This document shows positions 16,165-23,991 of a stretch of DNA of 64,000 nucleotides, piece after piece (positions within the stretch are counted from its first letter, which is position 1; every line of letters begins with the position of its first letter). Source of the stretch: Bacillus sp. cl95. Lineage in GTDB: Bacteria; Bacillota; Bacilli; Bacillales; Cytobacillaceae. Location: contig NZ_FOYF01000003.1 of NCBI RefSeq assembly GCF_900115925.1, positions 62,001-126,000 of the forward strand. The letters run 5' to 3'. The notes below the pieces were generated by a model. That model was not told the origin of the DNA. It worked only from the letters and a program-made list of their open reading frames with translations, and searched no databases. Position numbers and translations under genes: made by a program.

Positions 16165-17496
16165 TTATTTTAGGAAACCAGCAAGTCTTTTTGCATATCG
16201 CATATTCGTTTTGAGAATCTCATAATACAGCTCAGGAAAGCCCGCTTTAATAGCGATATTATGCGAAGGATTGCAATGCTGAATTTCAATAATCCGTAGA
16301 TTTCCCTCCTTATCAATTGCGATATCTACACCAGTATTTCCAAAATGGACACCTGTGTGATCGATTGCTTTAACAGACTCTATAGCTATTTCGGAAATTG
16401 CCTGTATTAACAATTTGTTATCCAAGTCGTTAAGCTTTAGGACTTCTTTAATTGTTTCCTCGCCTGATTTTACTATTGGAGAAAGGTTGCTAAGAATGTT
16501 TCCTGGCTGGCCATGTCTCGCAAATATCCCCATTACCTGCCAATGCGCATTTTGATTTTTGATAACAATCACACGAAAATCAATGGTGCGCTCTTGATAG
16601 GTGATCAACTCTAATGCTTCTTGAATCATAAACTCATTTTTTGCGAAATATCTTTTAAACAGGGAATAACCTTTATCTTTGTTTTTTAAATGGATTTTGT
16701 CTATTTGTCCGGTTTTGGGGTAGGTGATCACAAGATCCTTCTCGTCAACGGAAATCTTATAGATAGAGGACCCTTTGGAGGCATTTATGGATTTGACAAT
16801 CATACTTGGAGAATGCTTAAGAAATGAATAAATATCATGAGGAGATGAATAAAGAGTCGAAACGGGAAGATAGTTCTTAAGATAGGAGGAAGCTTCCAAA
16901 GTTTTGTGAATGTCCCATTTATTGAAGTAGAAATCATTAAAGACGGAGTCACCGATGACGGATTTAAAGTGCTTGACCCATTTAGAACTAACAGTTCCTG
17001 TCTTAATCATTATGGAGGAAGGATAGGGAAAAGTACCTTCGTCCCATAGGTTTGTGGATGGATTATAAAGATGTCCTTTCATAATAAGCTTAGCTTTGTC
17101 CACATTTTCTAAAGAGAAAACAAGAACGGCACCCCTAATATCTTTTTCGTAATGATGTAAATAATCCAATAGTGTTTCAAGGCGTTTATTTACGGAGATT
17201 TCATTTGATCCAGCAAGTATTCCAATATATGGACCGATTATAATTTCATTGTCATTTTGCACAATATCAAAACGGCAATTTAGAGAGATTCCTAATTCTC
17301 TTATAAGGTCTGAGGATAATCTTATCTTGTCCAAAGGAAGATTTGCAGAAAGATAGACATCTATTGGAACGGCGCGTATTCCAAATCTAATTAATCCCTT
17401 CTGTGAATCGTCTATCTGCAAGGCCTTTGCTGCTTTGGGATGAAGGGTTAAGCGTCCTTGGTGATCGTTGTCGGATGTTATTTGTATATTATTCAT
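16165..17496 (-). CDS. YheC/YheD-family spore-coat-associated ATP-grasp protein
   Basis: 443 residues, ATG after AGGAGG. The C-terminal two thirds are an ATP-grasp-like fold: FNKWDIHKTLEASSYLKNYLPVS, IVKSINASKGSSIYKI, ERTIDFRVIVIKNQNAHWQV, GNTGVDIAIDKEGNLRIIEI. The N-terminal part is the typical YheC/D beta-rich extension (GRLTLHPKAAKAL). Family members are made in the sporulating mother cell and associate with the coat; the ligation product is unknown. It is divergent from the HD gene. Confidence 0.85.
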   Translation of the reverse strand: MNNIQITSDNDHQGRLTLHPKAAKALQIDDSQKGLIRFGIRAVPIDVYLSANLPLDKIRLSSDLIRELGISLNCRFDIVQNDNEIIIGPYIGILAGSNEISVNKRLETLLDYLHHYEKDIRGAVLVFSLENVDKAKLIMKGHLYNPSTNLWDEGTFPYPSSIMIKTGTVSSKWVKHFKSVIGDSVFNDFYFNKWDIHKTLEASSYLKNYLPVSTLYSSPHDIYSFLKHSPSMIVKSINASKGSSIYKISVDEKDLVITYPKTGQIDKIHLKNKDKGYSLFKRYFAKNEFMIQEALELITYQERTIDFRVIVIKNQNAHWQVMGIFARHGQPGNILSNLSPIVKSGEETIKEVLKLNDLDNKLLIQAISEIAIESVKAIDHTGVHFGNTGVDIAIDKEGNLRIIEIQHCNPSHNIAIKAGFPELYYEILKTNMRYAKRLAGFLK

Positions 17497-17708
17497 TGTT
17501 AAACCTCCTAAAAGAATCTATGGATTATTGTATGAAGGATAAGATGATTATGTTTCGAAGTAGATACCATTTGGGAGTCAAGTTAGCTGGAAATGAGCGA
17601 TTTTTCATATTATACTCTTGTTTCTTTTTCAGAAGTCATTATTCCCTTTTTGAATAATGGATAATAGTGGTAGAATAAAAGAGTATTTTGATCAAGGGAG
17701 GATGACCT

Positions 17709-18338
17709 TTGGAATTAATTGAAAAAGCTCTACAAGTGGCAAGTCAATCACACGAAGGACAATATCGGAAAGACACCACGATCCCGTACATCACTCATCC
17801 AGTCGCTGTCGGTATGATGTTAATGAAGGCAGGATATTCAGAAGAAATCATCGCAGCTGGAATTTTACACGATACGGTCGAAGATACGACGGTTACTTTG
17901 AATGAAATAAGAGAATTGTTTGGTGAAAGAATTGCTTCCATTGTTGAAGGCTGTTCGGAACCCGATAAATCTCTTTCCTGGGAAGAAAGAAAAACACATA
18001 CAATCGAGTACTTAAAAAACGCTCCCGAAGAAATAAGAGTAGTAGCTTGTGCGGATAAACTTCACAATATCCAATCCATCATCAATGATTACGAACAGTT
18101 TGGAGATAAAGTCTGGAATCGATTCAACCGAGGGAGAGAGCAACAAGAGTGGTATTATACGAATATCATAGAAAGTCTTGCTCATGAATCGGATTTTTCA
18201 TTAGTAAATGATTTGCGAGATAAGATTGCTTATCTTTTTAAACAATATGTAGTGAATGAAGACGACTTTTCCGCAACAGAGGATGCTGGATTAGATAAGG
18301 ATGACATGCTAGGTCGGGTTTATCCAGGAACCATTTAA
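17709..18338 (+). CDS. HD-domain (p)ppGpp-hydrolase-like protein
   Basis: 209 residues from a TTG start at 17709, preceded by GGGAGG; the ATG at 17702 is out of frame. The metal-binding HD motifs of the RelA/SpoT/MESH1 hydrolase type are present: ITHPVAV (H30), ILHDTVEDT (H54, D55, E58, D59) and ACADKLHN (D116). No synthetase or TGS domain follows, so it is a stand-alone hydrolase of nucleotide phosphates. Whether the natural substrate is (p)ppGpp is not shown. A thioesterase follows 13 bp later. Confidence 0.8.
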   Translation: MELIEKALQVASQSHEGQYRKDTTIPYITHPVAVGMMLMKAGYSEEIIAAGILHDTVEDTTVTLNEIRELFGERIASIVEGCSEPDKSLSWEERKTHTIEYLKNAPEEIRVVACADKLHNIQSIINDYEQFGDKVWNRFNRGREQQEWYYTNIIESLAHESDFSLVNDLRDKIAYLFKQYVVNEDDFSATEDAGLDKDDMLGRVYPGTI

Positions 18339-18351
18339 GGGAGGAATCAAG

Positions 18352-18837
18352 GTGGAGGAGCAAGTAATCAAGGCAATTCAGGATGAATATCCAGATGATT
18401 TTGCCTGGTGTTATGGTTGCGGCAGAATGAATGAAGAAGGTCATCATTTTCGCACAGGATGGCTAGGCGATCAAACGGTAACCGTTTATACGCCGAAAGC
18501 AGAACATATTGCACTACCAGGTTTCGTGTACGGAGGCATTGTTGCTTCTTTAATCGATTGTCATGGCACAGGATCAGCAGCTCTAGCACTACATAGAAAA
18601 AATGGCCACGAGCCAGGGGATGGCGCAGAACCACCAAGATTTGTAACAGCATCTCTTAAAACAGAATTTCTGAAACCAACAGCACACGGCACCCCATTAA
18701 AAGCAATCGGAACAATCGAAGAAATTCATCCGAAAAAATGGAAAATGGATGTTGAGGTGTTTGCAGAAGATACCCAATGTGCGCGTGGGGAAGTCATCGC
18801 TGTGGTCATGCCGAAAACCTTTGTAAGTAAACAATAG
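18352..18837 (+). CDS. PaaI-type hotdog thioesterase
   Basis: 161 residues from a GTG at 18352 after GGGAGG. The hotdog signature is clear: LPGFVYGGIVASLIDCHGTGSA, with the acidic/polar active-site segment GGIVASLIDCHG, then FVTASLKTEFLKPTAHGTPL. It presumably hydrolyses acyl-CoA thioesters. The N-terminal CYGCGRMNEEGHHF is typical of this subgroup. It is co-transcribed with the HD gene. Confidence 0.85.
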   Translation: MEEQVIKAIQDEYPDDFAWCYGCGRMNEEGHHFRTGWLGDQTVTVYTPKAEHIALPGFVYGGIVASLIDCHGTGSAALALHRKNGHEPGDGAEPPRFVTASLKTEFLKPTAHGTPLKAIGTIEEIHPKKWKMDVEVFAEDTQCARGEVIAVVMPKTFVSKQ

Positions 18838-18858
18838 TGAACAATAGAGTATCTACGA

Positions 18859-18888
18859 CCTCAGTCATTCATGATGACTGGGGTTTTT
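18859..18888 (+). terminator. Terminator of HD/thioesterase operon
   Basis: CCTCAGTCAT and ATGACTGGGG pair, followed by TTTTT. Confidence 0.85.
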
Positions 18889-18972
18889 CTATATAAAAAT
18901 GCCGAATAACAACGACTTTCAAAAGGGAAATAACATCTTACGTCGAATTTCTTCCATAAGGAGATGAATAAC

Positions 18973-19239
18973 GTGGATACAGTGACATTAGTGACTTTTA
19001 GAATAAAAGGGTTATTAACACCAATTAAGATTGCATCTAAAATGGCACCATCTCAGGAACAAATACATAAGAAACTGTTGGATATCAAACAAAAACATCA
19101 ACTAGAGGGCGAGCTTGAGTTCAAGAAGCTCGTACAAGAAAAAGGTAAGAAAATGTACATTTATAAAATAGGCGATAGTAGATGTGTCGTCATGGTTGAA
19201 AAATTGCAGAAGATTATTGAGTTTGATTCTATTAAATAA
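18973..19239 (+). CDS. Unrecognised small basic protein
   Basis: 88 residues from a GTG at 18973, 8-9 bp after AAGGAG; the ATG at 18964 overlaps that ribosome site and cannot be the start. The product has beta strands at each end and a lysine-rich helix in the middle (EQIHKKLLDIKQKHQ). No family recognised. Confidence 0.55.
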   Translation: MDTVTLVTFRIKGLLTPIKIASKMAPSQEQIHKKLLDIKQKHQLEGELEFKKLVQEKGKKMYIYKIGDSRCVVMVEKLQKIIEFDSIK

Positions 19240-19302
19240 GTCCTATACTACAAAAGGTACTACATTTATTCGTATAGAAAGAATTTAATTTAGGCGGGTC
19301 AT

Positions 19303-19857
19303 ATGAGAAGGATTAGAAACATAAAAAGAGAAGATTTTCCGAATATCATCCAATTAATTGATGGTTCTTTGGGTGAGGGTTACTTCAATCAAGAACAATT
19401 AACAAAATATCTTGATGGGGATAATTTTGGCTTCGTTATGACGAAAGATGATAAGATTGTTGGAGTCATCCTTAACGACATAAAGTCTGTAAATGAGTTG
19501 TGTGAAGAATTAGGGATTGATCCTAGTATCATTACGAGTCATTCAAATGAATCTTGTTTCGGATTGCTAAATGTGGTGGTTGTGAATCCTCACTGTCGTA
19601 AAATGGGCATTGCACACTCATTAGTGGAACGGACCGTTCATGAATTTGAAAGGAAAGAAATCAAGGGAATTGTAGTAGAAGCATGGAAAAAACCAAATGG
19701 AATCGTCAATATTGGAAGGCTATTATATGAATTTGGTTTCAGTGAGATTTTAGAAATTGATGAGTACTGGAAGGAAGACAGCCTTAAAGAAGGTTTCGAT
19801 TGTGTGTCATGTGGTTTTCCCTGTACATGTTCGGCCATCATCTATTTAACGAAATGA
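19303..19857 (+). CDS. GNAT-family N-acetyltransferase
   Basis: 184 residues, ATG after GGCGGG. The acetyl-CoA-binding loop is in LLNVVVVNPHCRKMGIAHSLVERTVHEF (an R/Q-x-x-G-x-A variant: RKMGIA), and the C-terminal IGRLLYEFGFSE is the usual GNAT motif B. A cysteine-rich tail, CVSCGFPCTCSAIIYL, is characteristic of one bacillar subgroup. The acceptor is unknown. Confidence 0.8.
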   Translation: MRRIRNIKREDFPNIIQLIDGSLGEGYFNQEQLTKYLDGDNFGFVMTKDDKIVGVILNDIKSVNELCEELGIDPSIITSHSNESCFGLLNVVVVNPHCRKMGIAHSLVERTVHEFERKEIKGIVVEAWKKPNGIVNIGRLLYEFGFSEILEIDEYWKEDSLKEGFDCVSCGFPCTCSAIIYLTK

Positions 19858-19973
19858 TGAATTACATAGAAAAAGAACATTTATTGTGCACGACGTGTAA
19901 AACAGGGTATGCACGGTAGAATAAAGTGTTACAATTGTAAGGCATGATTTTAGATTATCTATAAAGGGAGTTA

Positions 19974-20414
19974 ATGTTGTTGAATAATAAAGAAGTGAAA
20001 AGTGAGTTACCTGAGAATTACGAGGAATTAAAAAAAGCGGCAAGTCGTACATCTAGTTGGAGAGACCGATTTGATGCCATTGATGAACTTGGAAAGTGGA
20101 AGAGCAAACAGACGATCGATATCCTAAAATCTAGAATGATGAACGATCCTGTTTATAAAATACAAAAGAATGCATTCCATAAGCTCCAAGCCTTTGGGGA
20201 AGATGTTCAATTACCTCCAAAGAAAAAAGGGGAATTGGTTAAGGATGCAACGAAAATTTTCAAACGCGTGAAAAAGAGCCTACCTGAAGGCCATTCATAT
20301 GAAGAGTTTGCAGAGAAGTTAAAGAAAATGAGACTCGATGTTTATGATGCGTACGAAGGTGAAAAGGGTAATGAGTTTGAAAATTGGTTGAAAAAGGCAT
20401 GGTTGTCTGTATAA
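19974..20414 (+). CDS. HEAT-repeat-like protein
   Basis: 146 residues after GGGAG. It opens with a charged helix, then SSWRDRFDAIDELGKWKSKQTIDILKSRM and DPVYKIQKNAFHKLQAFGED, two HEAT-like helical repeats. The C-terminal part is lysine-rich and helical. HEAT-repeat proteins act as scaffolds or bind nucleic acid; nothing more specific can be said. The start may also be one of the TTG codons just after the ATG. Confidence 0.7.
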   Translation: MLLNNKEVKSELPENYEELKKAASRTSSWRDRFDAIDELGKWKSKQTIDILKSRMMNDPVYKIQKNAFHKLQAFGEDVQLPPKKKGELVKDATKIFKRVKKSLPEGHSYEEFAEKLKKMRLDVYDAYEGEKGNEFENWLKKAWLSV

Positions 20415-20437
20415 TCTGGTGATTCGTATCTGTTTAC

Positions 20438-20591
20438 ATGAGAAAGTTTTGTTTCAAAACCTTGATGAAGAACATTTTGCTGGTTATATGAAAGAGATTT
20501 GTACTTCATAGCCATGATGAATAACATTTCTCGGGTTTCATGATAGAGATTTGTTCTTATAAACCTGAATGAAGAACTTTTCCCGAGGCTC
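20438..20591. repeat. Three tandem units of about 51 bp
   Basis: Units begin ATGAGAAAGTTTTGTTTC (20438), ATGAAAGAGATTTGTACTTC (20488) and ATGATAGAGATTTGTTCTTA (20540). Each continues with a TGATGAAGAACATTTT-like block. Spacings are 50 and 52 bp, so the units have drifted by indels and are not a reading frame. Confidence 0.65.
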
Positions 20592-20613
20592 CATCAATAT
20601 TTTTTTCATCCCG

Positions 20614-20645
20614 AAACGTCCTGTAAATTGATACAGGACGTTTTA
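20614..20645 (+). terminator. Terminator-like hairpin after the repeat
   Basis: AACGTCCTGT and ACAGGACGTT form a perfect 10-bp stem followed by TTTAC. It probably ends the HEAT-protein transcript. Confidence 0.65.
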
Positions 20646-20835
20646 CTTTTGTTCGTGCTTAAGTTTTTATTTTGATTTCATTTTGGCCAGTAGGATAGAT
20701 ACCAAATATATGGCGATCTCTACACACAATTAACTGACTCAATGTGTTTATAACATAATAGTCGCCACCTTTTTTGCGAAGTCGAGACCGTTTGTATTAC
20801 TAATCATCAATTTGGTCACTTTAACATGTTAATCA

Positions 20836-20990
20836 AGTCCACGAAAATGAGAGAGTTCTTGGTCAAGCCTTTCACCAATTATTTTTAATTTTTTTGCTCT
20901 TCTTGAAAATAATCACGTGTCTGGCTAAAGTCTAAGCTGTCAAATTTGATTAGAACACCTTTGAAGTCGTAAAAGGGCTCTTTTGACGAA
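20836..20990 (-). pseudogene. Relic of an unidentified gene
   Basis: On the minus strand one frame reads EPFYDFKGVLIKFDSLDFSQ and ends in an A-rich run. A neighbouring frame continues LKIIGERLDQELSHFRGLD to a stop. Together they look like the C-terminus of one protein broken by a frameshift in the A tract near 20890. There is no start or ribosome site. Confidence 0.3.
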
Positions 20991-20998
20991 AAGTTTTA

Positions 20999-21082
20999 TT
21001 GACAATTGTAGCTATTCGGTAATACTATATACTAGTAGTCAGTAATACTGAATATAAGTAACACAAAATACCTGTGTTACAG
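20999..21082 (+). promoter_or_regulatory. Promoter and operator of the padR operon
   Basis: TTGACA (20999-21004) and TACTAT (21023-21028) are 18 bp apart. Directly downstream, AGTAGTCAGTAATACTGAAT begins at 21034 and is repeated with few changes at 22058 before the ABC genes. GTAACAC and GTGTTAC (21058-21080) form an inverted repeat. These are the likely binding sites of the PadR protein. Confidence 0.6.
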
Positions 21083-21124
21083 AGTACTGAAAAAATATAA
21101 GTGAAATATAAATGGAGGTAAAGA

Positions 21125-21466
21125 ATGGAAAATATCACGGAAATGCTGAAAGGGGTGCTTGAGGGTTGTGTGCTTGAAATCATCAGCCGTGGCGAAACTT
21201 ACGGCTATGAAATCACGCAACAGCTACGAGAACTTGGCTTCACAGATGTGGTTGAAGGCACAGTTTATACGATTACAATGCGGCTTGAGAAAAACAATCT
21301 GGTGGACATCGAGAAAAAGCCATCCACTATGGGACCGCCGAGAAAATTTTACACACTCAACGCAGCAGGTCAAGAGCAACTTGAGGTTTTTTGGAAAAAA
21401 TGGGATTTCATCTCAAGTAAAATTAACGAACTTAAGACTAAAATAAAATCAAAAGGAGAGAAGTAA
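21125..21466 (+). CDS. PadR-family transcriptional regulator
   Basis: 113 residues, ATG after GGAGGTAAAG. The winged helix-turn-helix shows the PadR hallmarks: [23 protein letters not shown] and [18 protein letters not shown], then [17 protein letters not shown]. PadR repressors usually control an adjacent transporter and respond to small toxic molecules. It is the first gene of a four-gene unit with a DUF1048 protein and an ABC exporter. Confidence 0.9.
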   Translation: MENITEMLKGVLEGCVLEIISRGETYGYEITQQLRELGFTDVVEGTVYTITMRLEKNNLVDIEKKPSTMGPPRKFYTLNAAGQEQLEVFWKKWDFISSKINELKTKIKSKGEK

Positions 21467-21467
21467 A

Positions 21468-21809
21468 ATGAATATTTTTGAAAAAATTATCGGAAGTATA
21501 GATGACAAGCGGGAATGGAGGGCGATGGAGGCACGTGCGAAGGCACTTCCAAGTGAGTACCGCAACGCTTACAAAGCTATCCAAAAATATTTGTGGACAG
21601 CTGGTGGTGGTCCCACTGACTGGAAGGACAGTAGCCGAATCTTTGTCGGCATTCTTGACCTCTTCGAGGAAGGCGCAGCGGAAGGCAAGAAAGTCACCGA
21701 CCTTACGGGCGAGGACGTGGCTGCTTTTTGCGACGACTTGGTGAAGGATGAGCAAACTTGGAAGGACAAATATCGCAAGAAGTTGAACGATACGATTGGT
21801 CGTGGCTAA
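21468..21809 (+). CDS. DUF1048 protein
   Basis: 113 residues starting 1 bp after pad[39 protein letters not shown] and GRG at the end are typical of DUF1048 proteins, which nearly always accompany PadR regulators. They are small and helical and may modulate the regulator or sense the ligand. Confidence 0.85.
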   Translation: MNIFEKIIGSIDDKREWRAMEARAKALPSEYRNAYKAIQKYLWTAGGGPTDWKDSSRIFVGILDLFEEGAAEGKKVTDLTGEDVAAFCDDLVKDEQTWKDKYRKKLNDTIGRG

Positions 21810-21836
21810 TGGTAAATTCCAAGTAAAGTTTCACCT

Positions 21837-21992
21837 AGCATCGACTCTAACCACGCAAACCGTCACTGGGAACGACTTGGCTTCCTTTCCGACAAACTAG
21901 TGGCTACCGCTAAAAGCTATGTCGACAAGTATCGTAAGTATTTAAATCAGCGTATCATGAAGCGATTGGAAAAAAGTAAATTCAATAGATAA
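21837..21992 (+). pseudogene. Short relic between DUF1048 and ABC genes
   Basis: An open stretch without a start reads HWERLGFLSDKLVATAKSY and continues to a stop at 21990. It has coding-like composition but no recognised family. It may be the tail of a further gene lost from this operon. Confidence 0.3.
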
Positions 21993-22057
21993 ATTCGACT
22001 GAATAGCTGGTTACAAATGAAATTGTTCCCTTCACTATTCAGTTATATTTTTACCTT

Positions 22058-22082
22058 AGTAGTAAGTAATACAGAATATCAG
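22058..22082 (+). promoter_or_regulatory. Second copy of the PadR operator motif
   Basis: AGTAGTAAGTAATACAGAAT and the following bases match 21034-21057 at nearly every position. It lies 68 bp upstream of the ABC ATPase, so the transporter genes probably have their own PadR-controlled promoter. Confidence 0.6.
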
Positions 22083-22149
22083 TCAGACAGAGTAGTGAGG
22101 TATAGCCAATCTAGCGCCTTGCTGGGCTAATTATAAGGAGGAAAAAAGT

Positions 22150-22911
22150 ATGAGCAATACAGCGATTTCTGTAAAAGGGTTAAAAAAATCCTTTAAAGGA
22201 AAGGAAGTCTTAAAGGGGGTGGATTTTGAGGTGCAGCGTGGCGAAATTTTCGCACTACTTGGCTCAAATGGAGCGGGCAAGACGACGACGGTCAACATCC
22301 TCTCGACGCTTATGAAGCCCGATGGCGGCGAAGTCGGTATTTGCGGCTTTGACGTCCAGCGTCAACCGGATCATGTTCGCCAAAGCATCAGCCTGACAGG
22401 GCAATTCGCTGCATTAGACGGCATGCTCACAGGAAGGGAAAACCTGATGATGATCGCCAAGTTGCGGGGAGTTTCCAATCCCTCTCAAGTCGCTGACGAT
22501 CTGCTTGTAAGATTCAGCCTGACCGATGCGGCCAACCGCCGGGCCGATAAGTATTCCGGTGGGATGAAGCGCCGGCTTGACATCGCCATGAGCTTGATTG
22601 GTACGCCAGAAGTCATTTTTCTCGACGAACCGACAACAGGGCTTGACCCCGAAGCGCGGATTGAAGTCTGGGATACCGTCAAGGAGCTTGCCGGCGGAGG
22701 CACGACCATCTTGCTAACGACTCAGTATCTGGAGGAAGCCGAACAACTGGCGGACCATATCGCCATCCTGCATGGCGGAAAAATCATCACAACCGGTACC
22801 CTTAAAGAACTTAAAGAGATGTTCCCGCCAGCGAAAGTGGAGTATATCGAGAAGCAGCCAACATTGGAGGAAATTTTCCTCGCGATCATCGGCAAAAAGG
22901 AGGAGATGTAA
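22150..22911 (+). CDS. ABC exporter ATP-binding protein, DrrA type
   Basis: 253 residues, ATG after AAGGAGG. Walker A GSNGAGKTT (38-46), signature YSGGMKRRLDIAM, Walker B VIFLDEPTTGLDPEAR, and the family's C-terminal EYIEKQPTLEEIFLAI. It powers the DrrB-like permease encoded next, and such pairs export drugs, antibiotics or lipids. Both genes are visibly richer in G and C than their surroundings, suggesting recent acquisition from a higher-GC Firmicute. Confidence 0.95.
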   Translation: MSNTAISVKGLKKSFKGKEVLKGVDFEVQRGEIFALLGSNGAGKTTTVNILSTLMKPDGGEVGICGFDVQRQPDHVRQSISLTGQFAALDGMLTGRENLMMIAKLRGVSNPSQVADDLLVRFSLTDAANRRADKYSGGMKRRLDIAMSLIGTPEVIFLDEPTTGLDPEARIEVWDTVKELAGGGTTILLTTQYLEEAEQLADHIAILHGGKIITTGTLKELKEMFPPAKVEYIEKQPTLEEIFLAIIGKKEEM

Positions 22912-23655
22912 ATGAAAAGCAAAACAGGGGTATTACTAGGACGTTTAATGCGCAACGTCATGCGCAGCCCGGATACGATTATCACTGTAGCGATTACTCC
23001 AATTATGATGATGCTGCTATTTGTTTACGTATTTGGCGGCGCCATAGAGACGGGAACTGACAACTACGTCAATTATTTATTGCCGGGAATCTTATTGATG
23101 GCTATCGCATCCGGGGGCGCTTACACTTCCTTGCGGCTGTTTAACGATGTCAGGAGCGGGCTGATGGCGCGTTTCATTACGATGCCTATCAAGCGCTCGT
23201 CGGTATTATGGGCTCACGTGTTGACCTCGCTTGTTTCCAATGCACTTACTGTCGTTGTGGTTATCCTCGTCGCCATTTTGATGGGGTTCCGTTCAAGCGC
23301 TGATATCCTGAATTGGCTCTCGGTAGCTGGGATACTCGGGCTTTTTACTCTCGCGCTTACATGGCTAGCGGTCATTCCCGGATTAACAGCGGGGTCTATG
23401 GAAGGGGCGACAGCTTACTCGTATCCGCTAATTTTCCTGCCGTTTATCAGTTCGGCCTTTGTCCCTACCGAAACCATGCCTAAAATTGTCCGTACGTTCG
23501 CTGAGAACCAGCCCGTGACTTCAATCGTGAATGCGATTCGTGCCCTCTTGTATGAAGGGTCTGTCGGTAACGATATCTGGATTGCGCTTGCCTGGTGCGT
23601 CGGCATCATGGTCATCGCTTACTTCTTCGCCAGTAAACAATTTAAACGCCTGTAA
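22912..23655 (+). CDS. ABC-2 type permease, DrrB type
   Basis: 247 residues with about six membrane helices. The ATG directly follows the stop of the ATPase gene. NYLLPGILLMAIASGGAYTSLRLFND, RFITMPIKRSSVLWAHVL and the LIFLPFISSAFVPTETMP block are typical of ABC-2 daunorubicin-type permeases. It forms the membrane channel of the exporter and is GC-rich like its partner. Confidence 0.95.
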   Translation: MKSKTGVLLGRLMRNVMRSPDTIITVAITPIMMMLLFVYVFGGAIETGTDNYVNYLLPGILLMAIASGGAYTSLRLFNDVRSGLMARFITMPIKRSSVLWAHVLTSLVSNALTVVVVILVAILMGFRSSADILNWLSVAGILGLFTLALTWLAVIPGLTAGSMEGATAYSYPLIFLPFISSAFVPTETMPKIVRTFAENQPVTSIVNAIRALLYEGSVGNDIWIALAWCVGIMVIAYFFASKQFKRL

Positions 23656-23847
23656 GGGTAAATACACCATTAAGGGATTAGTCAAATCAATAATCTATCC
23701 GCTCCAAATTTATTTTCTACACATGGAAAGCGAATATCTTTTTGAAAAAACTGAACAGTATTTATGAAATAAAAGTTAAGTATGCGAAGAAATGTACTAA
23801 AAGTAACGGGGCTTTAGTTTATGAAGAGCCACTATTCAGCATAAAGA

Positions 23848-23873
23848 AAACTCGCCATTTATGGGGCGAGTTT
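23848..23873 (+). terminator. Terminator-like hairpin after the exporter operon
   Basis: AAAACTCGCC and GGGCGAGTTTT form the stem around ATTTATG. It lies about 190 bp past the permease stop; no gene is seen between 23656 and 23991. Confidence 0.65.
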
Positions 23874-23991
23874 TACTTTTTAATATGCCATTTATGATGT
23901 CAAACTGACTGTTATTTTGGTGTGTTTTTTATAAAACGCACCTCGAAACGGAATCCATTAGATTATTCCGGAGGCTTTTTCCAATGAAAAA

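Noticed and set aside
22485-22985. Minus-strand frames across the ABC exporter genes
   Set aside because: They are shadows of the GC-rich ABC genes, which have complete motifs on the plus strand.
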